Of a stretch of 41,665 bases of DNA, positions 1-8,938 are shown one piece after another. Positions within the stretch are counted from its first letter, which is position 1. Each line of letters begins with the position of its first letter. The stretch comes from Chromatiaceae bacterium (GTDB lineage Bacteria; Pseudomonadota; Gammaproteobacteria; Chromatiales; Chromatiaceae). The stretch is taken from the NCBI GenBank assembly GCA_007693535.1, contig REDK01000114.1, positions 1-41,665 on the forward strand, written 5' to 3'. The translations under genes and the position numbers were made by a program. A model generated the notes under the pieces. The model ran no database searches, was not told the DNA's origin, and was given only the letters and a program-made list of their open reading frames with translations.

Positions 1-358
1 CGTCGGCGACGGGGGGCCGGCGGTCGAGATCGCCGCCGGCCTGCTCGGCGGCGCCCTTGCGACCACCGCGCATGCAGCCAAGGCCGGCACCCGGGTGCTG
101 ATCAACACCTCCCCGGAGCCCTTCACTAACTGGGCCGCATCCATCACCGAGGACCTCGGCGTGTTCGGCGGACTGCTGCTGGCGCTGACCCATCCGTTGG
201 TCTTTCTCGGGCTGCTGGGGCTGTTTCTGCTGCTCGTGATCTGGCTGCTGCCCAAGCTCTGGCGCGGGATCAAGCGGGTGTTTCGCTTGCTGCTGCGACT
301 GTTCGGGGTGCGCGCCGAGGGACCAGCACCGCGGGCCAGAGAGGCACCGGACCGATGA
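1..358 (+). CDS. DUF4126 family membrane protein, 3' part only
   Basis: The open frame runs in from the left edge (first full codon at base 2) to TGA at 356-358, so the gene begins outside the window and about 118 residues are visible. The visible part reads VGDGGPAVEIAAGLLGGALA at its start, then KAGTRVLINTSPEPFTNW, then two strongly hydrophobic segments (GLLLALTHPLVFLGLLGLFL and the following LLLVIWLLP) and a basic tail. The K-A-G-T-R..-N-T-S-P-E-P motif followed by a C-terminal helix pair is typical of DUF4126 inner-membrane proteins of unknown function. A GTG at 95 lies inside the conserved motif and is not a believable start. The stop overlaps the start of cca (ATGA), suggesting translational coupling. 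Confidence 0.8.
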   Translation, partial: VGDGGPAVEIAAGLLGGALATTAHAAKAGTRVLINTSPEPFTNWAASITEDLGVFGGLLLALTHPLVFLGLLGLFLLLVIWLLPKLWRGIKRVFRLLLRLFGVRAEGPAPRAREAPDR

Positions 359-1638
359 GCGCCACCGCCGGGCTGCAGTGCTATCTGGTCGGCGGGGCGG
401 TACGCGACCGCCTGCTCGGCCTGCCGGTGCGCGAACGCGACCACGTGGTGGTGGGCGCCGATGTCGCGACCATGCTGGCGCGCGGTTTCACGCCGGTGGG
501 GCGCGATTTCCCGGTCTTCCTGCATCCCGAGACCCGCGAGGAGTTCGCCCTGGCGCGCACCGAGCGCAAGAGCGCCCCTGGCTATCGCGGCTTTGTCGTC
601 CAGGCCGAGCCCGGCGTCAGCCTGCAGCAGGATCTGGCGCGGCGCGATCTGACCATCAACGCCCTCGCCGAGGCCGCGGACGGGACCCTGATCGACCCCT
701 TCGGCGGCCGCGCCGACCTCGACCGGCGGCTGCTACGCCATGTCTCCCCGGCCTTCGTCGAAGACCCGTTGCGCATCCTGCGTGTGGCCCGCTTCGCCGC
801 CCGGCTGCATGGGTTGGGCTTTCGTATCGCCGCCGAGACCATGGTCCTGATGCAGCGGATGGTGGCCGCCGGCGAGGTGGACGCCCTGGTGCCGGAGCGG
901 GTGTGGACGGAGCTGGCCAAGACCCTGGGCGAGACCGGCGACGGCGCGCGCCCGTCGGTCTTTTTCGAGGTCCTGCGTGCCTGCGACGCGCTGGCGCGAC
1001 TGCTGCCGGAACTGGCGCGCCTATGGGGAGTGCCGCAGCCGGCGCGCTGGCATCCGGAGATCGACACCGGCGTGCACGTCATGCTGGTGGTGGACATGGC
1101 CGCCCGCCTGTCGTCGCTGCCCGAGGTGCGCTTCGCCGCCCTCACCCATGATCTCGGCAAGGGCAGTACCCCGCCGGAGATCCTGCCCAGCCATCGCGGC
1201 CACGAGGAACGTGGCGTCGGCCTGGTGGCGGCGCTCTGCGCACGCCTGCGCATCCCCAAACGCCATTGCGCGCTGGCCCAGATCACCGCCCGCTATCATG
1301 GGCTGGTCCACCGGGCCGCGGAATTGCGCCCAACCACCCTGCTCAGTCTACTGGAGGGGGCTGACCGCTTCCGCCGCCCGGAGCGCTTCGAGCAGATGCT
1401 CATCGCCTGCGAGGCCGATTATCGTGGCCGCACCGGCTATGCCGAGCGCCCCTATCCCCAGGCCGACCTGCTGCGCCGCTGTGCCGCTGCGGCCGCCGCC
1501 GTCGACACCGGTGCCATCGCCGCTGCCAGCACGGCCGCTGGTGCCGACCCAGCCCGCATCCCGGAGCAGATCCGCCGCGCCCGGCTCGCCGCTTTGCGCC
1601 CGCTGCTGGCCGCCGCGCGCACTGCCGACATCGGCTGA
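355..1638 (+). CDS. cca: multifunctional CCA-adding tRNA nucleotidyltransferase with HD domain
   Basis: This enzyme adds or repairs the 3'-terminal CCA of tRNAs in the cytoplasm, using CTP and ATP without a nucleic acid template. At 427 aa it is close to the gammaproteobacterial Cca of about 410 aa. The class II nucleotidyltransferase head is at residues 10-105 (YLVGGAVRD at 10-18, then the carboxylate pair E27-R-D29, and [10 protein letters not shown] near 96-105). The tRNA-binding neck and body include [22 protein letters not shown]-terminal HD phosphohydrolase domain follows ([12 protein letters not shown], then [11 protein letters not shown] near residue 265), as in E. coli Cca, where it gives 2',3'-cyclic phosphodiesterase and phosphatase activities. 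The first metal-ligand position is Glu, not the Asp of E. coli. The ATG overlaps the stop of the DUF4126 gene. Confidence 0.96.
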   Translation: MSATAGLQCYLVGGAVRDRLLGLPVRERDHVVVGADVATMLARGFTPVGRDFPVFLHPETREEFALARTERKSAPGYRGFVVQAEPGVSLQQDLARRDLTINALAEAADGTLIDPFGGRADLDRRLLRHVSPAFVEDPLRILRVARFAARLHGLGFRIAAETMVLMQRMVAAGEVDALVPERVWTELAKTLGETGDGARPSVFFEVLRACDALARLLPELARLWGVPQPARWHPEIDTGVHVMLVVDMAARLSSLPEVRFAALTHDLGKGSTPPEILPSHRGHEERGVGLVAALCARLRIPKRHCALAQITARYHGLVHRAAELRPTTLLSLLEGADRFRRPERFEQMLIACEADYRGRTGYAERPYPQADLLRRCAAAAAAVDTGAIAAASTAAGADPARIPEQIRRARLAALRPLLAAARTADIG

Positions 1639-1675
1639 CGGCCAGCGCGTTCCCACCCCATTCGCAGGAGCCGCC

Positions 1676-2758
1676 ATGAAAAAGGCCTTGATCACCGGCA
1701 TCACCGGACAGGATGGCGCCTATCTCGCCGAACTGCTGCTCGAAAAGGGCTACGAGGTCCACGGCATCAAGCGCCGCGCTTCGCTGTTCAATACCGATCG
1801 CATCGACCATCTTTATCAGGACCCGCAGCAGCCGGATCGGCGCTTCATCCTGCATCACGGCGATCTCACCGACAGCTCGAATCTCATCCGCATCGTACAG
1901 CAGGTGGCCCCAGACGAGATCTATAACCTGGCCGCTCAGTCCCACGTCGCGGTCTCGTTCGAGGAGCCGGAATACACTGCCAATGCCGATGGCCTCGGCG
2001 CCCTGCGTCTTCTTGAGGCAATCCGAATCTGTGGCCGCGAGCAGCAGACCCGCTTCTATCAGGCGAGCACCTCAGAGCTGTTTGGCCTGGTCCAAGAGAC
2101 ACCGCAGCGCGAGACCACGCCCTTCTATCCGCGCAGCCCCTATGCGGTGGCCAAGCTCTATGCCTACTGGATCACCGTCAATTATCGTGAGGCCTATGGC
2201 ATCTATGCGTGCAACGGCATCTTGTTCAATCATGAGTCGCCGATCCGCGGCGAGACCTTCGTCACCCGCAAGATCACTCGCGGCCTGGCCCGCATCCGGC
2301 TCGGCATGCAGGACTGCCTGTACCTCGGCAATCTCGATGCCCGCCGCGACTGGGGCCATGCCCGCGACTACGTCGAGATGCAATGGTTAATGCTGCAGCA
2401 GGCAGCGCCGGAGGACTTCGTGATCGCCACCGGCGTGCAATACAGCGTGCGCGATTTCGTCAGCGCCGCGGCCGCTGAACTCGGTCTGCGCATCACCTGG
2501 GAGGGCCGCGGCCGCGACGAGAAGGGCTACGAGGACAACGGGCGCTGCATCGTCGCGGTGGACCCACGCTATTTCCGCCCCACCGAGGTCGACACCCTCT
2601 TGGGCGACCCTACCAGGGCGCGCGAGCAGCTAGGCTGGCAGCCCCGCATTGGCTTTCACGAGCTGGTCACGGAGATGGTCCGAGAGGACTTGCTAGCGGC
2701 CGAACGCGATGCGCTGGTGAAACGGCACGGCTATCGCACCCTCGATCGCCATGAATGA
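1676..2758 (+). CDS. gmd: GDP-mannose 4,6-dehydratase
   Basis: Gmd converts GDP-D-mannose to GDP-4-keto-6-deoxy-D-mannose, the first step to GDP-L-fucose and other 6-deoxyhexoses of surface polysaccharides. The protein is 360 aa, normal for the family. It has the NADP Rossmann motif GITGQDG at residues 8-14, the S-T-S-E-L-F-G catalytic segment, YAVAK with Tyr156 and Lys160, and the [16 protein letters not shown] signature. The frame is open far upstream into cca, but ATG 1676 is the start: it is preceded by AGGAG at 1666-1670 and places the Rossmann fold at the N-terminus. The gene ends 8 bases inside fcl, so the two are probably cotranscribed and translationally coupled. Confidence 0.96.
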   Translation: MKKALITGITGQDGAYLAELLLEKGYEVHGIKRRASLFNTDRIDHLYQDPQQPDRRFILHHGDLTDSSNLIRIVQQVAPDEIYNLAAQSHVAVSFEEPEYTANADGLGALRLLEAIRICGREQQTRFYQASTSELFGLVQETPQRETTPFYPRSPYAVAKLYAYWITVNYREAYGIYACNGILFNHESPIRGETFVTRKITRGLARIRLGMQDCLYLGNLDARRDWGHARDYVEMQWLMLQQAAPEDFVIATGVQYSVRDFVSAAAAELGLRITWEGRGRDEKGYEDNGRCIVAVDPRYFRPTEVDTLLGDPTRAREQLGWQPRIGFHELVTEMVREDLLAAERDALVKRHGYRTLDRHE

Positions 2759-3791
2759 TATCGCGATGAATGATCAGGCCCCCGAGCGCCGGCCGCGCAT
2801 CTTCGTCGCTGGCCATCGCGGCATGGTGGGTGCCGCGATCTGTCGCCGGTTGCAGGCCACGGCGGTGGGGGAACTGATCACCCGTACCCGCGCCGAACTT
2901 GACCTGACCGAGCAGACCGCGGTGCGCGCCTTCTTCGCTGGTGAGACGATCGATCAGGTCTATCTGGCCGCCGCGCAGGTCGGTGGCATCCATGCCAATG
3001 CCACCTATCCAGCTGCGTTCATCTATCGTAACTTGATGATTGAGGCCAACCTGATTGAGGCCGCCCATGCCGCCGGCGTGCCGCGGCTGCTGTTTCTCGG
3101 CTCCTCCTGCATCTATCCCCGGGAGGCCCCGCAGCCGATACCGGAGGAGGCGCTGCTGACCGGGCCGCTGGAGCCCACCAACGAGCCCTACGCGATCGCG
3201 AAGATCGCCGGCATCAAGCTGTGCGAGTCCTATCAGCGCCAGCATGACCGCGACTATCGCAGTGTGATGCCCACCAACCTCTACGGACCGGAGGACAACT
3301 TTCATCCCACCGACAGCCACGTGATCCCAGCCCTGCTGCGGCGCTTTCATCAGGCGGTGCGGAGCGATGCGCCGGAGGTGGTGATCTGGGGCAGCGGCCG
3401 GGCGCGGCGGGAATTCCTGCACGTCGACGATATGGCCGCCGCCTGTATTCATGTGATGAACCTGGAGCGCGTCGCCTATGCCGAGGCGACCAGCCCGCAG
3501 CGCAGCCATCTCAATGTCGGCACCGGCAGCGATTGCAGCATCGCCGAGTTGGCCGCGACCATCGCCCGAGTGACCGGATTTCGCGGGCGTATCCGCTTCG
3601 ATACCGAGCGCCCGGACGGCGCCCCACGCAAGCTGCTTGATTGCACGCGCCTGACTCGGCTGGGCTGGCAGCCATCGATCGATCTTGAGACCGGACTGAG
3701 TACCACGTACCAATGGTTCGTCGCCAATCAGCACCGCTACCGGGGCTGCAGGGAGCCTGTCGCGCAGAGAGAAGCAGAGCAAGCTCTGTGA
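2751..3791 (+). CDS. fcl: GDP-L-fucose synthase (3,5-epimerase/4-reductase)
   Basis: This enzyme (also called WcaG) converts GDP-4-keto-6-deoxymannose, the Gmd product, to GDP-L-fucose with NADPH. It is 346 aa, slightly longer than E. coli Fcl (321). It shows the short-chain dehydrogenase features: nucleotide-binding [10 protein letters not shown] near residues 22-31, [19 protein letters not shown], the catalytic YAIAK with Tyr147 and Lys151, and [11 protein letters not shown]. It overlaps the end of gmd by 8 bases; a second ATG at 2766 is possible. No glycosyltransferase or polysaccharide cluster follows, so where the fucose is used is not visible here. The gene converges with sucA, 69 bases away. 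Confidence 0.95.
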   Translation: MNDIAMNDQAPERRPRIFVAGHRGMVGAAICRRLQATAVGELITRTRAELDLTEQTAVRAFFAGETIDQVYLAAAQVGGIHANATYPAAFIYRNLMIEANLIEAAHAAGVPRLLFLGSSCIYPREAPQPIPEEALLTGPLEPTNEPYAIAKIAGIKLCESYQRQHDRDYRSVMPTNLYGPEDNFHPTDSHVIPALLRRFHQAVRSDAPEVVIWGSGRARREFLHVDDMAAACIHVMNLERVAYAEATSPQRSHLNVGTGSDCSIAELAATIARVTGFRGRIRFDTERPDGAPRKLLDCTRLTRLGWQPSIDLETGLSTTYQWFVANQHRYRGCREPVAQREAEQAL

Positions 3792-3860
3792 CCGCCAGTA
3801 CGACGGCGAAGGCGAGCGTCACGACAAGTCAGGTGGGATGAAAAGTTGCCAGCAATCGCC

Positions 3861-6734
3861 TTAATCTGCACTTACCGGCTGCTGCGGGATGCGCCGATTC
3901 ATGCTGGGATCGATATGTCCGCTGAGGGCGGCATCAATCAGGCGTTCCTGCTGTCCCACATGCACCGAGCGATGGCCGACGGCGGGCGCGGCGCTGGCCG
4001 GACGGCCGACATAATAGGGCGTCTTGCCGGCCTCGATGAGATGATGGAAGCGGTGCTTGATCTGGTCCCAAGCGCCCTGGTTCTGCGCCTCTTCCTGACA
4101 CCAGATCACCTCGGGGGTGTCCGGATACATGGCAACGATCTCGGCGAATTCCTGCTTGGGGAAGGGATACAGCTGTTCGATGCGCACGACAGCGATGTTG
4201 TTCATCCCTCGCGCGCGCCGTGCCTCGATGAGGTCGTAGTAGACCTTGCCGCTGCAAAAGATCAGCCGGTCGACGTCGGCCGGTTCGATGGGATCGGTCT
4301 CCGGGATCATCACCTGAAATTCGCCCTCGGCCAATTCCTCCAGCGAGGACGTAGCAAGGCGATGACGCAACAGGCTCTTGGGCGTCATCACCACCAGCGG
4401 GCGGCGGAAGTCGCGCAGCATCTGCCGGCGCAGCAAATGATACATCTGCGCCGGCGTGGTGGGCACGCAGACCTGGATGTTGTATTCGGCACAGAGCTGC
4501 AGAAACCGCTCCAGCCGGGCCGAGGAATGTTCAGCCCCCTGGCCCTCCAGACCATGGGGCAATAGCATCACCAGCCCGCATTCCAGGCCCCATTTGGTAC
4601 CGGCCGAGGTAATGAACTGGTCGATCACCACCTGAGCACCATTGACGAAGTCGCCGAACTGGGCCTCCCAGACCGTCAGGGCATGCGGCTCGGCGGTGGC
4701 AAAGCCGTATTCGAAGCCGAGCACCGCCTCTTCGGAGAGGATGGAATCGATGGCGATGAACGGGCCCTGCTGGCTGCCGAGATGCTGCAGGGGGGTATGG
4801 TCCTCGCCGGTCTCCTGACAATGGACCTTGACGTGGCGATGAAAGAAGGTTCCGCGCCCGCAATCCTGCCCGGATAGGCGCACCGGATAGCCGGAATCGA
4901 CCAGCGTCGCATAGGCCAGGATCTCGGCAAAGCCCCAGTTGGCCAACTGGTCGCCCTGGGCCATCTTGCGCCGCTCGGCCCAGATCTTCTGCACCCGGGG
5001 ATGCAGTTCGAACCCCGCCGGCAGCTCCAGCAGGCGCTCGGCCAGATCCTGCAACTGGGCACGCGGCAAGCTGGTATCGGTGGGCACCGACCAGTCGTCG
5101 CCGGAGCAGGTGCGCCAGTCGGCCCGGTAATGGTTGTCCAGTCCACACAGGACCGGGCGCGCAACCACAACCCCTTCCTCGATGGCGTTGCGATAGTCCT
5201 CCACCATCGCCGATACCTCGTCGCGCGTGATCACCCCGGCATCGATGAGCCGGTCGGCATAACGGGCGCGCGCGGTCGGAAGCTCGCGGATCTTCTTGTA
5301 CATCATCGGCTGGGTCACTGCCGGCTCGTCCGCCTCGTTGTGACCTAGGCGCCGGTAGCAAACCAGGTCGATGACCACGTCCTTCTTGAACTGATTGCGG
5401 TAATCGAGCGCCAGGCGGGTGACGAAGATCGCCGCCTCTGGATCATCGCCGTTCACATGGAAGACCGGCGCCTGCACCATCTTGGCGATATCGGTGCAAT
5501 AGAGGGTGGAGCGGGTATCCAGCGGATGGCTGGTGGTAAAGCCGATCTGATTGTTGACGACGATATGGACCGTGCCGCCGGTGCCGTAGCTGCGGGTCTG
5601 CGACAATTGCAGGGTCTCGGCCACCACCCCCTGTCCGGCAAAGGCGGCATCGCCATGGATCAGCACTGGCAGCACCTGCTCGCCGATGCGATCCTCGCGC
5701 CGACGCTGACGCGCCCGCACCGAGCCCTGGACGACCGGGTCGATGATCTCCAGATGGGAGGGATTGAAGCCGAGGGCGAGATGCACGATGCCACCCGGGG
5801 TCTCCACGTCCGAGGCAAACCCCAGGTGATATTTGACATCCCCGGCCAATTGGCGGGGATTGAGCGTCACGCGTCCCTCGAACTCGGCGAAGATCTCCTG
5901 CGGGGCCTTGCCGAGGACATTGACGAGGACATTGAGGCGGCCGCGATGGGCCATGCCGATCACGATCTCGCGCACCCCTTTGCGACCGGCGCGTTGAATC
6001 AGTTCATCGAGGAGCGGCACCAGCGTCTCGGCGCCCTCCAGCGAAAAGCGCTTCTGGCCGACGTACTTGGTGTGCAGGTGCTTTTCGAGCCCCTCGGCCG
6101 CAGTCAGCAGGGTCAGCAACCAGCGCCGGTCGGCCGGTTCCAGTTCTGGTCGCGCCTGATAGCCTTCGAGGCGCTTTTGAATCCAGCGCTTCTCCTGGGT
6201 GATAGTGATGTGCATGTACTCCGAGCCGACCGTGCCGCAGTAGATGCGCGTCAGCAGCTCGATGATGCGCCGCAGTGGCATACGGTCCGGCCCATAGAGC
6301 GAGCCGGTGTGGAAGACCTGCTCGAGGTCGGCCCCCTCCAGGTTGTGATAGGCGGGATCGAGATCGCTGATCCGCGGCGTCGAGCGCAGCTTGAGCGGGT
6401 CGAGGTCGGCGATCTGGTGGCCGCGGTAGCGATAGGCATTGATCAGGCGCAGCACCGCGCCCTGTTTGATCGCCGCGGCCGGTTCCAGCCGTTCCAGTGA
6501 GCGTGCCTGGGCGCGGGTGCGGCTCTCGTGGGCGAGGCGCTCGAAGTTCTCCCGCACCGGCCCGTGCGGGATCTCGTTGGCCGCCTCCTGACGGATAGCA
6601 TCGAAGCGCCGCCGCCAGGCTAGGTCGATGCTTTCGGGGTCCTTGAGATAGCGTTCGTAGAGGTCTTCGATAAAGGCGGCGTTGCCGCCGTAAAAGGCGG
6701 ACGAGCCGCGGAATAGCTCCAGCAAGGCGCTCAT
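3861..6734 (-). CDS. sucA: 2-oxoglutarate dehydrogenase E1 component
   Basis: SucA is the thiamine-diphosphate-dependent decarboxylase of the 2-oxoglutarate dehydrogenase complex, feeding succinyl groups to the lipoyl E2 (SucB) in the TCA cycle. It has 957 aa, against 933 in E. coli. Diagnostic segments are IGMAHRGRLNVLVNVLGK, the ThDP-site HGDAAFAGQGVVAETL, NNQIGFTTSHP, and the C-terminal transketolase-like half with SGQDCGRGTFFHRH and EFGYAFAT-like sequence. The short N-terminal E2-docking helix (SALLELFRGSSAFYGGNAAFIEDLYERY, split here by position) is also present. The start is the ATG at 6734-6732. The gene stands alone: sucB and lpd, usually directly downstream, are absent, with the convergent fcl gene there instead. 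Confidence 0.96.
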   Translation of the reverse strand: MSALLELFRGSSAFYGGNAAFIEDLYERYLKDPESIDLAWRRRFDAIRQEAANEIPHGPVRENFERLAHESRTRAQARSLERLEPAAAIKQGAVLRLINAYRYRGHQIADLDPLKLRSTPRISDLDPAYHNLEGADLEQVFHTGSLYGPDRMPLRRIIELLTRIYCGTVGSEYMHITITQEKRWIQKRLEGYQARPELEPADRRWLLTLLTAAEGLEKHLHTKYVGQKRFSLEGAETLVPLLDELIQRAGRKGVREIVIGMAHRGRLNVLVNVLGKAPQEIFAEFEGRVTLNPRQLAGDVKYHLGFASDVETPGGIVHLALGFNPSHLEIIDPVVQGSVRARQRRREDRIGEQVLPVLIHGDAAFAGQGVVAETLQLSQTRSYGTGGTVHIVVNNQIGFTTSHPLDTRSTLYCTDIAKMVQAPVFHVNGDDPEAAIFVTRLALDYRNQFKKDVVIDLVCYRRLGHNEADEPAVTQPMMYKKIRELPTARARYADRLIDAGVITRDEVSAMVEDYRNAIEEGVVVARPVLCGLDNHYRADWRTCSGDDWSVPTDTSLPRAQLQDLAERLLELPAGFELHPRVQKIWAERRKMAQGDQLANWGFAEILAYATLVDSGYPVRLSGQDCGRGTFFHRHVKVHCQETGEDHTPLQHLGSQQGPFIAIDSILSEEAVLGFEYGFATAEPHALTVWEAQFGDFVNGAQVVIDQFITSAGTKWGLECGLVMLLPHGLEGQGAEHSSARLERFLQLCAEYNIQVCVPTTPAQMYHLLRRQMLRDFRRPLVVMTPKSLLRHRLATSSLEELAEGEFQVMIPETDPIEPADVDRLIFCSGKVYYDLIEARRARGMNNIAVVRIEQLYPFPKQEFAEIVAMYPDTPEVIWCQEEAQNQGAWDQIKHRFHHLIEAGKTPYYVGRPASAAPAVGHRSVHVGQQERLIDAALSGHIDPSMNRRIPQQPVSAD

Positions 6735-8121
<1,387 letters not shown>

Positions 8122-8155
8122 CGTCCCTAGTGTCTTTACGCAGGCGCACACACGC

Positions 8156-8188
8156 GATTGACTTAAAGCTGGTTGCGTTTTGTCAATC
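8156..8188. promoter_or_regulatory. inverted repeat upstream of the small secreted protein gene
   Basis: GATTGAC at 8156-8162 and GTCAATC at 8182-8188 form a 7-bp perfect inverted repeat with 19 bases between. A weak sigma-70-like pair, TTGCGT (8173-8178) and TATCCT (8197-8202) with an 18-base spacer, overlaps its right half. It could be an operator or a dapB-downstream stem; no T-run follows. Confidence 0.3.
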
Positions 8189-8276
8189 CCGGCTCGTATC
8201 CTTAGGCTGCGGGTGGTTGGTCAAACCCGACCGTCGGCCCCCGCGCCCTATCATTACGATCGGAGGAACTGTCGTC

Positions 8277-8555
8277 ATGTGTCAACAGAGCCTGAAGCGA
8301 TCCATGCTGGCCCGCGGGCGCCGCGGCGGTCAGACTCCTGCCGCCGCCCTGGGCGCCTTGTTCAGTGTCGCCCTCGGCACCCTGCTAGCCACCAGCCCGG
8401 TGCTGGCATCGGAGTGCAAAGGACTTGAACAGGAGGCATGCCAAGCAAATGAGGCCTGTACCTGGGTGGACAGCTATGAACGCAAGGATGGGCGGGTAGT
8501 GCGTGGCTATTGTCGCCTGCGTGGCGGTCGCCAACCGGCTGCCGCGGAGTCCTGA
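8277..8555 (+). CDS. small secreted cysteine-rich protein of unknown function
   Basis: The product is 92 aa. A basic N-terminus (residues 1-18) is followed by a hydrophobic core and an A-X-A type cleavage site at PVLAS (about residue 45), so it is probably exported by Sec to the periplasm. The mature part is about 47 aa with four cysteines in the pattern CKGLEQEAC..NEACTWV..GYCR, compatible with two disulfides, and is rich in charged residues. ATG 8277 has a strong Shine-Dalgarno (GGAGGA at 8262-8267); the frame continues upstream into dapB but only this start has a signal peptide. Similar small proteins with a C-x(7)-C-x(5)-C-x-W core occur in proteobacteria, but I know of no assigned function. 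It stands alone between dapB and the sensor cluster. Confidence 0.75.
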   Translation: MCQQSLKRSMLARGRRGGQTPAAALGALFSVALGTLLATSPVLASECKGLEQEACQANEACTWVDSYERKDGRVVRGYCRLRGGRQPAAAES

Positions 8556-8716
8556 TCCAACCGCCGGCCCGGCACCGTGGGCAGCCACAGTGCCGGGGCC
8601 AGTGCTCTCTCAACGGTGGGATGCGGTGACATGGCCGCACGGATTCGATGGACTGAACGGACTGAGTGCCACCGTTGACGCCAGGCAGGCGAGCGCTCCC
8701 CGACCGGACCTTTGCC

Positions 8717-8917
8717 ATGCCCCGCGCCCGGCTGCTCCGACAACGCCTGCTGACCCTCTTCCTGCTCGGGCTGCTGCTGCTGTTCTCGCCGCTGGTGCTC
8801 TATCTCGAAGGAGCTGGCGACTGGCTCGGCATCCCGCTGCTCTATGTCTATCTGTTTGCGGTTTGGGCGCTGATCATCCTGCTGGCGGCGGTCATCGCCG
8901 CCTGGCATCGGGACTGA
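8717..8917 (+). CDS. small two-helix membrane protein preceding the symporter-kinase
   Basis: About 66 aa from ATG 8717, with a basic N-terminus (PRARLLRQR) and two hydrophobic helices (about residues 10-28 and 38-60) ending in WHRD. An in-frame ATG at 8666 would give 83 aa, but the added N-terminus is hydrophilic and lacks a better ribosome site. It ends 21 bases before the sensor kinase gene. Small double-helix proteins of this type are often encoded directly upstream of sodium:solute symporter family genes, and inferred to be accessory subunits. A role as partner of the following symporter-kinase is inference from position and topology. Confidence 0.7.
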   Translation: MPRARLLRQRLLTLFLLGLLLLFSPLVLYLEGAGDWLGIPLLYVYLFAVWALIILLAAVIAAWHRD

Positions 8918-8938
8918 GCCAACCGCGGTCTTGCCCCG

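Noticed and set aside
95-358. An 87-aa gene from GTG 95
   Set aside because: The frame is open to the left edge and the upstream codons continue the DUF4126 family sequence, so this is the 3' end of a longer gene.
2667-3782. A 371-aa frame on the minus strand opposite fcl
   Set aside because: It is fully antisense to a clear Fcl protein and has low-complexity content with no family features.
3846-4565. A 239-aa plus-strand frame opposite the end of sucA
   Set aside because: It is an antisense frame of sucA codons, common in GC-rich genes.
5457-6500. A 347-aa plus-strand frame opposite sucA
   Set aside because: It is the mirror of the sucA frame and has no domain signature.
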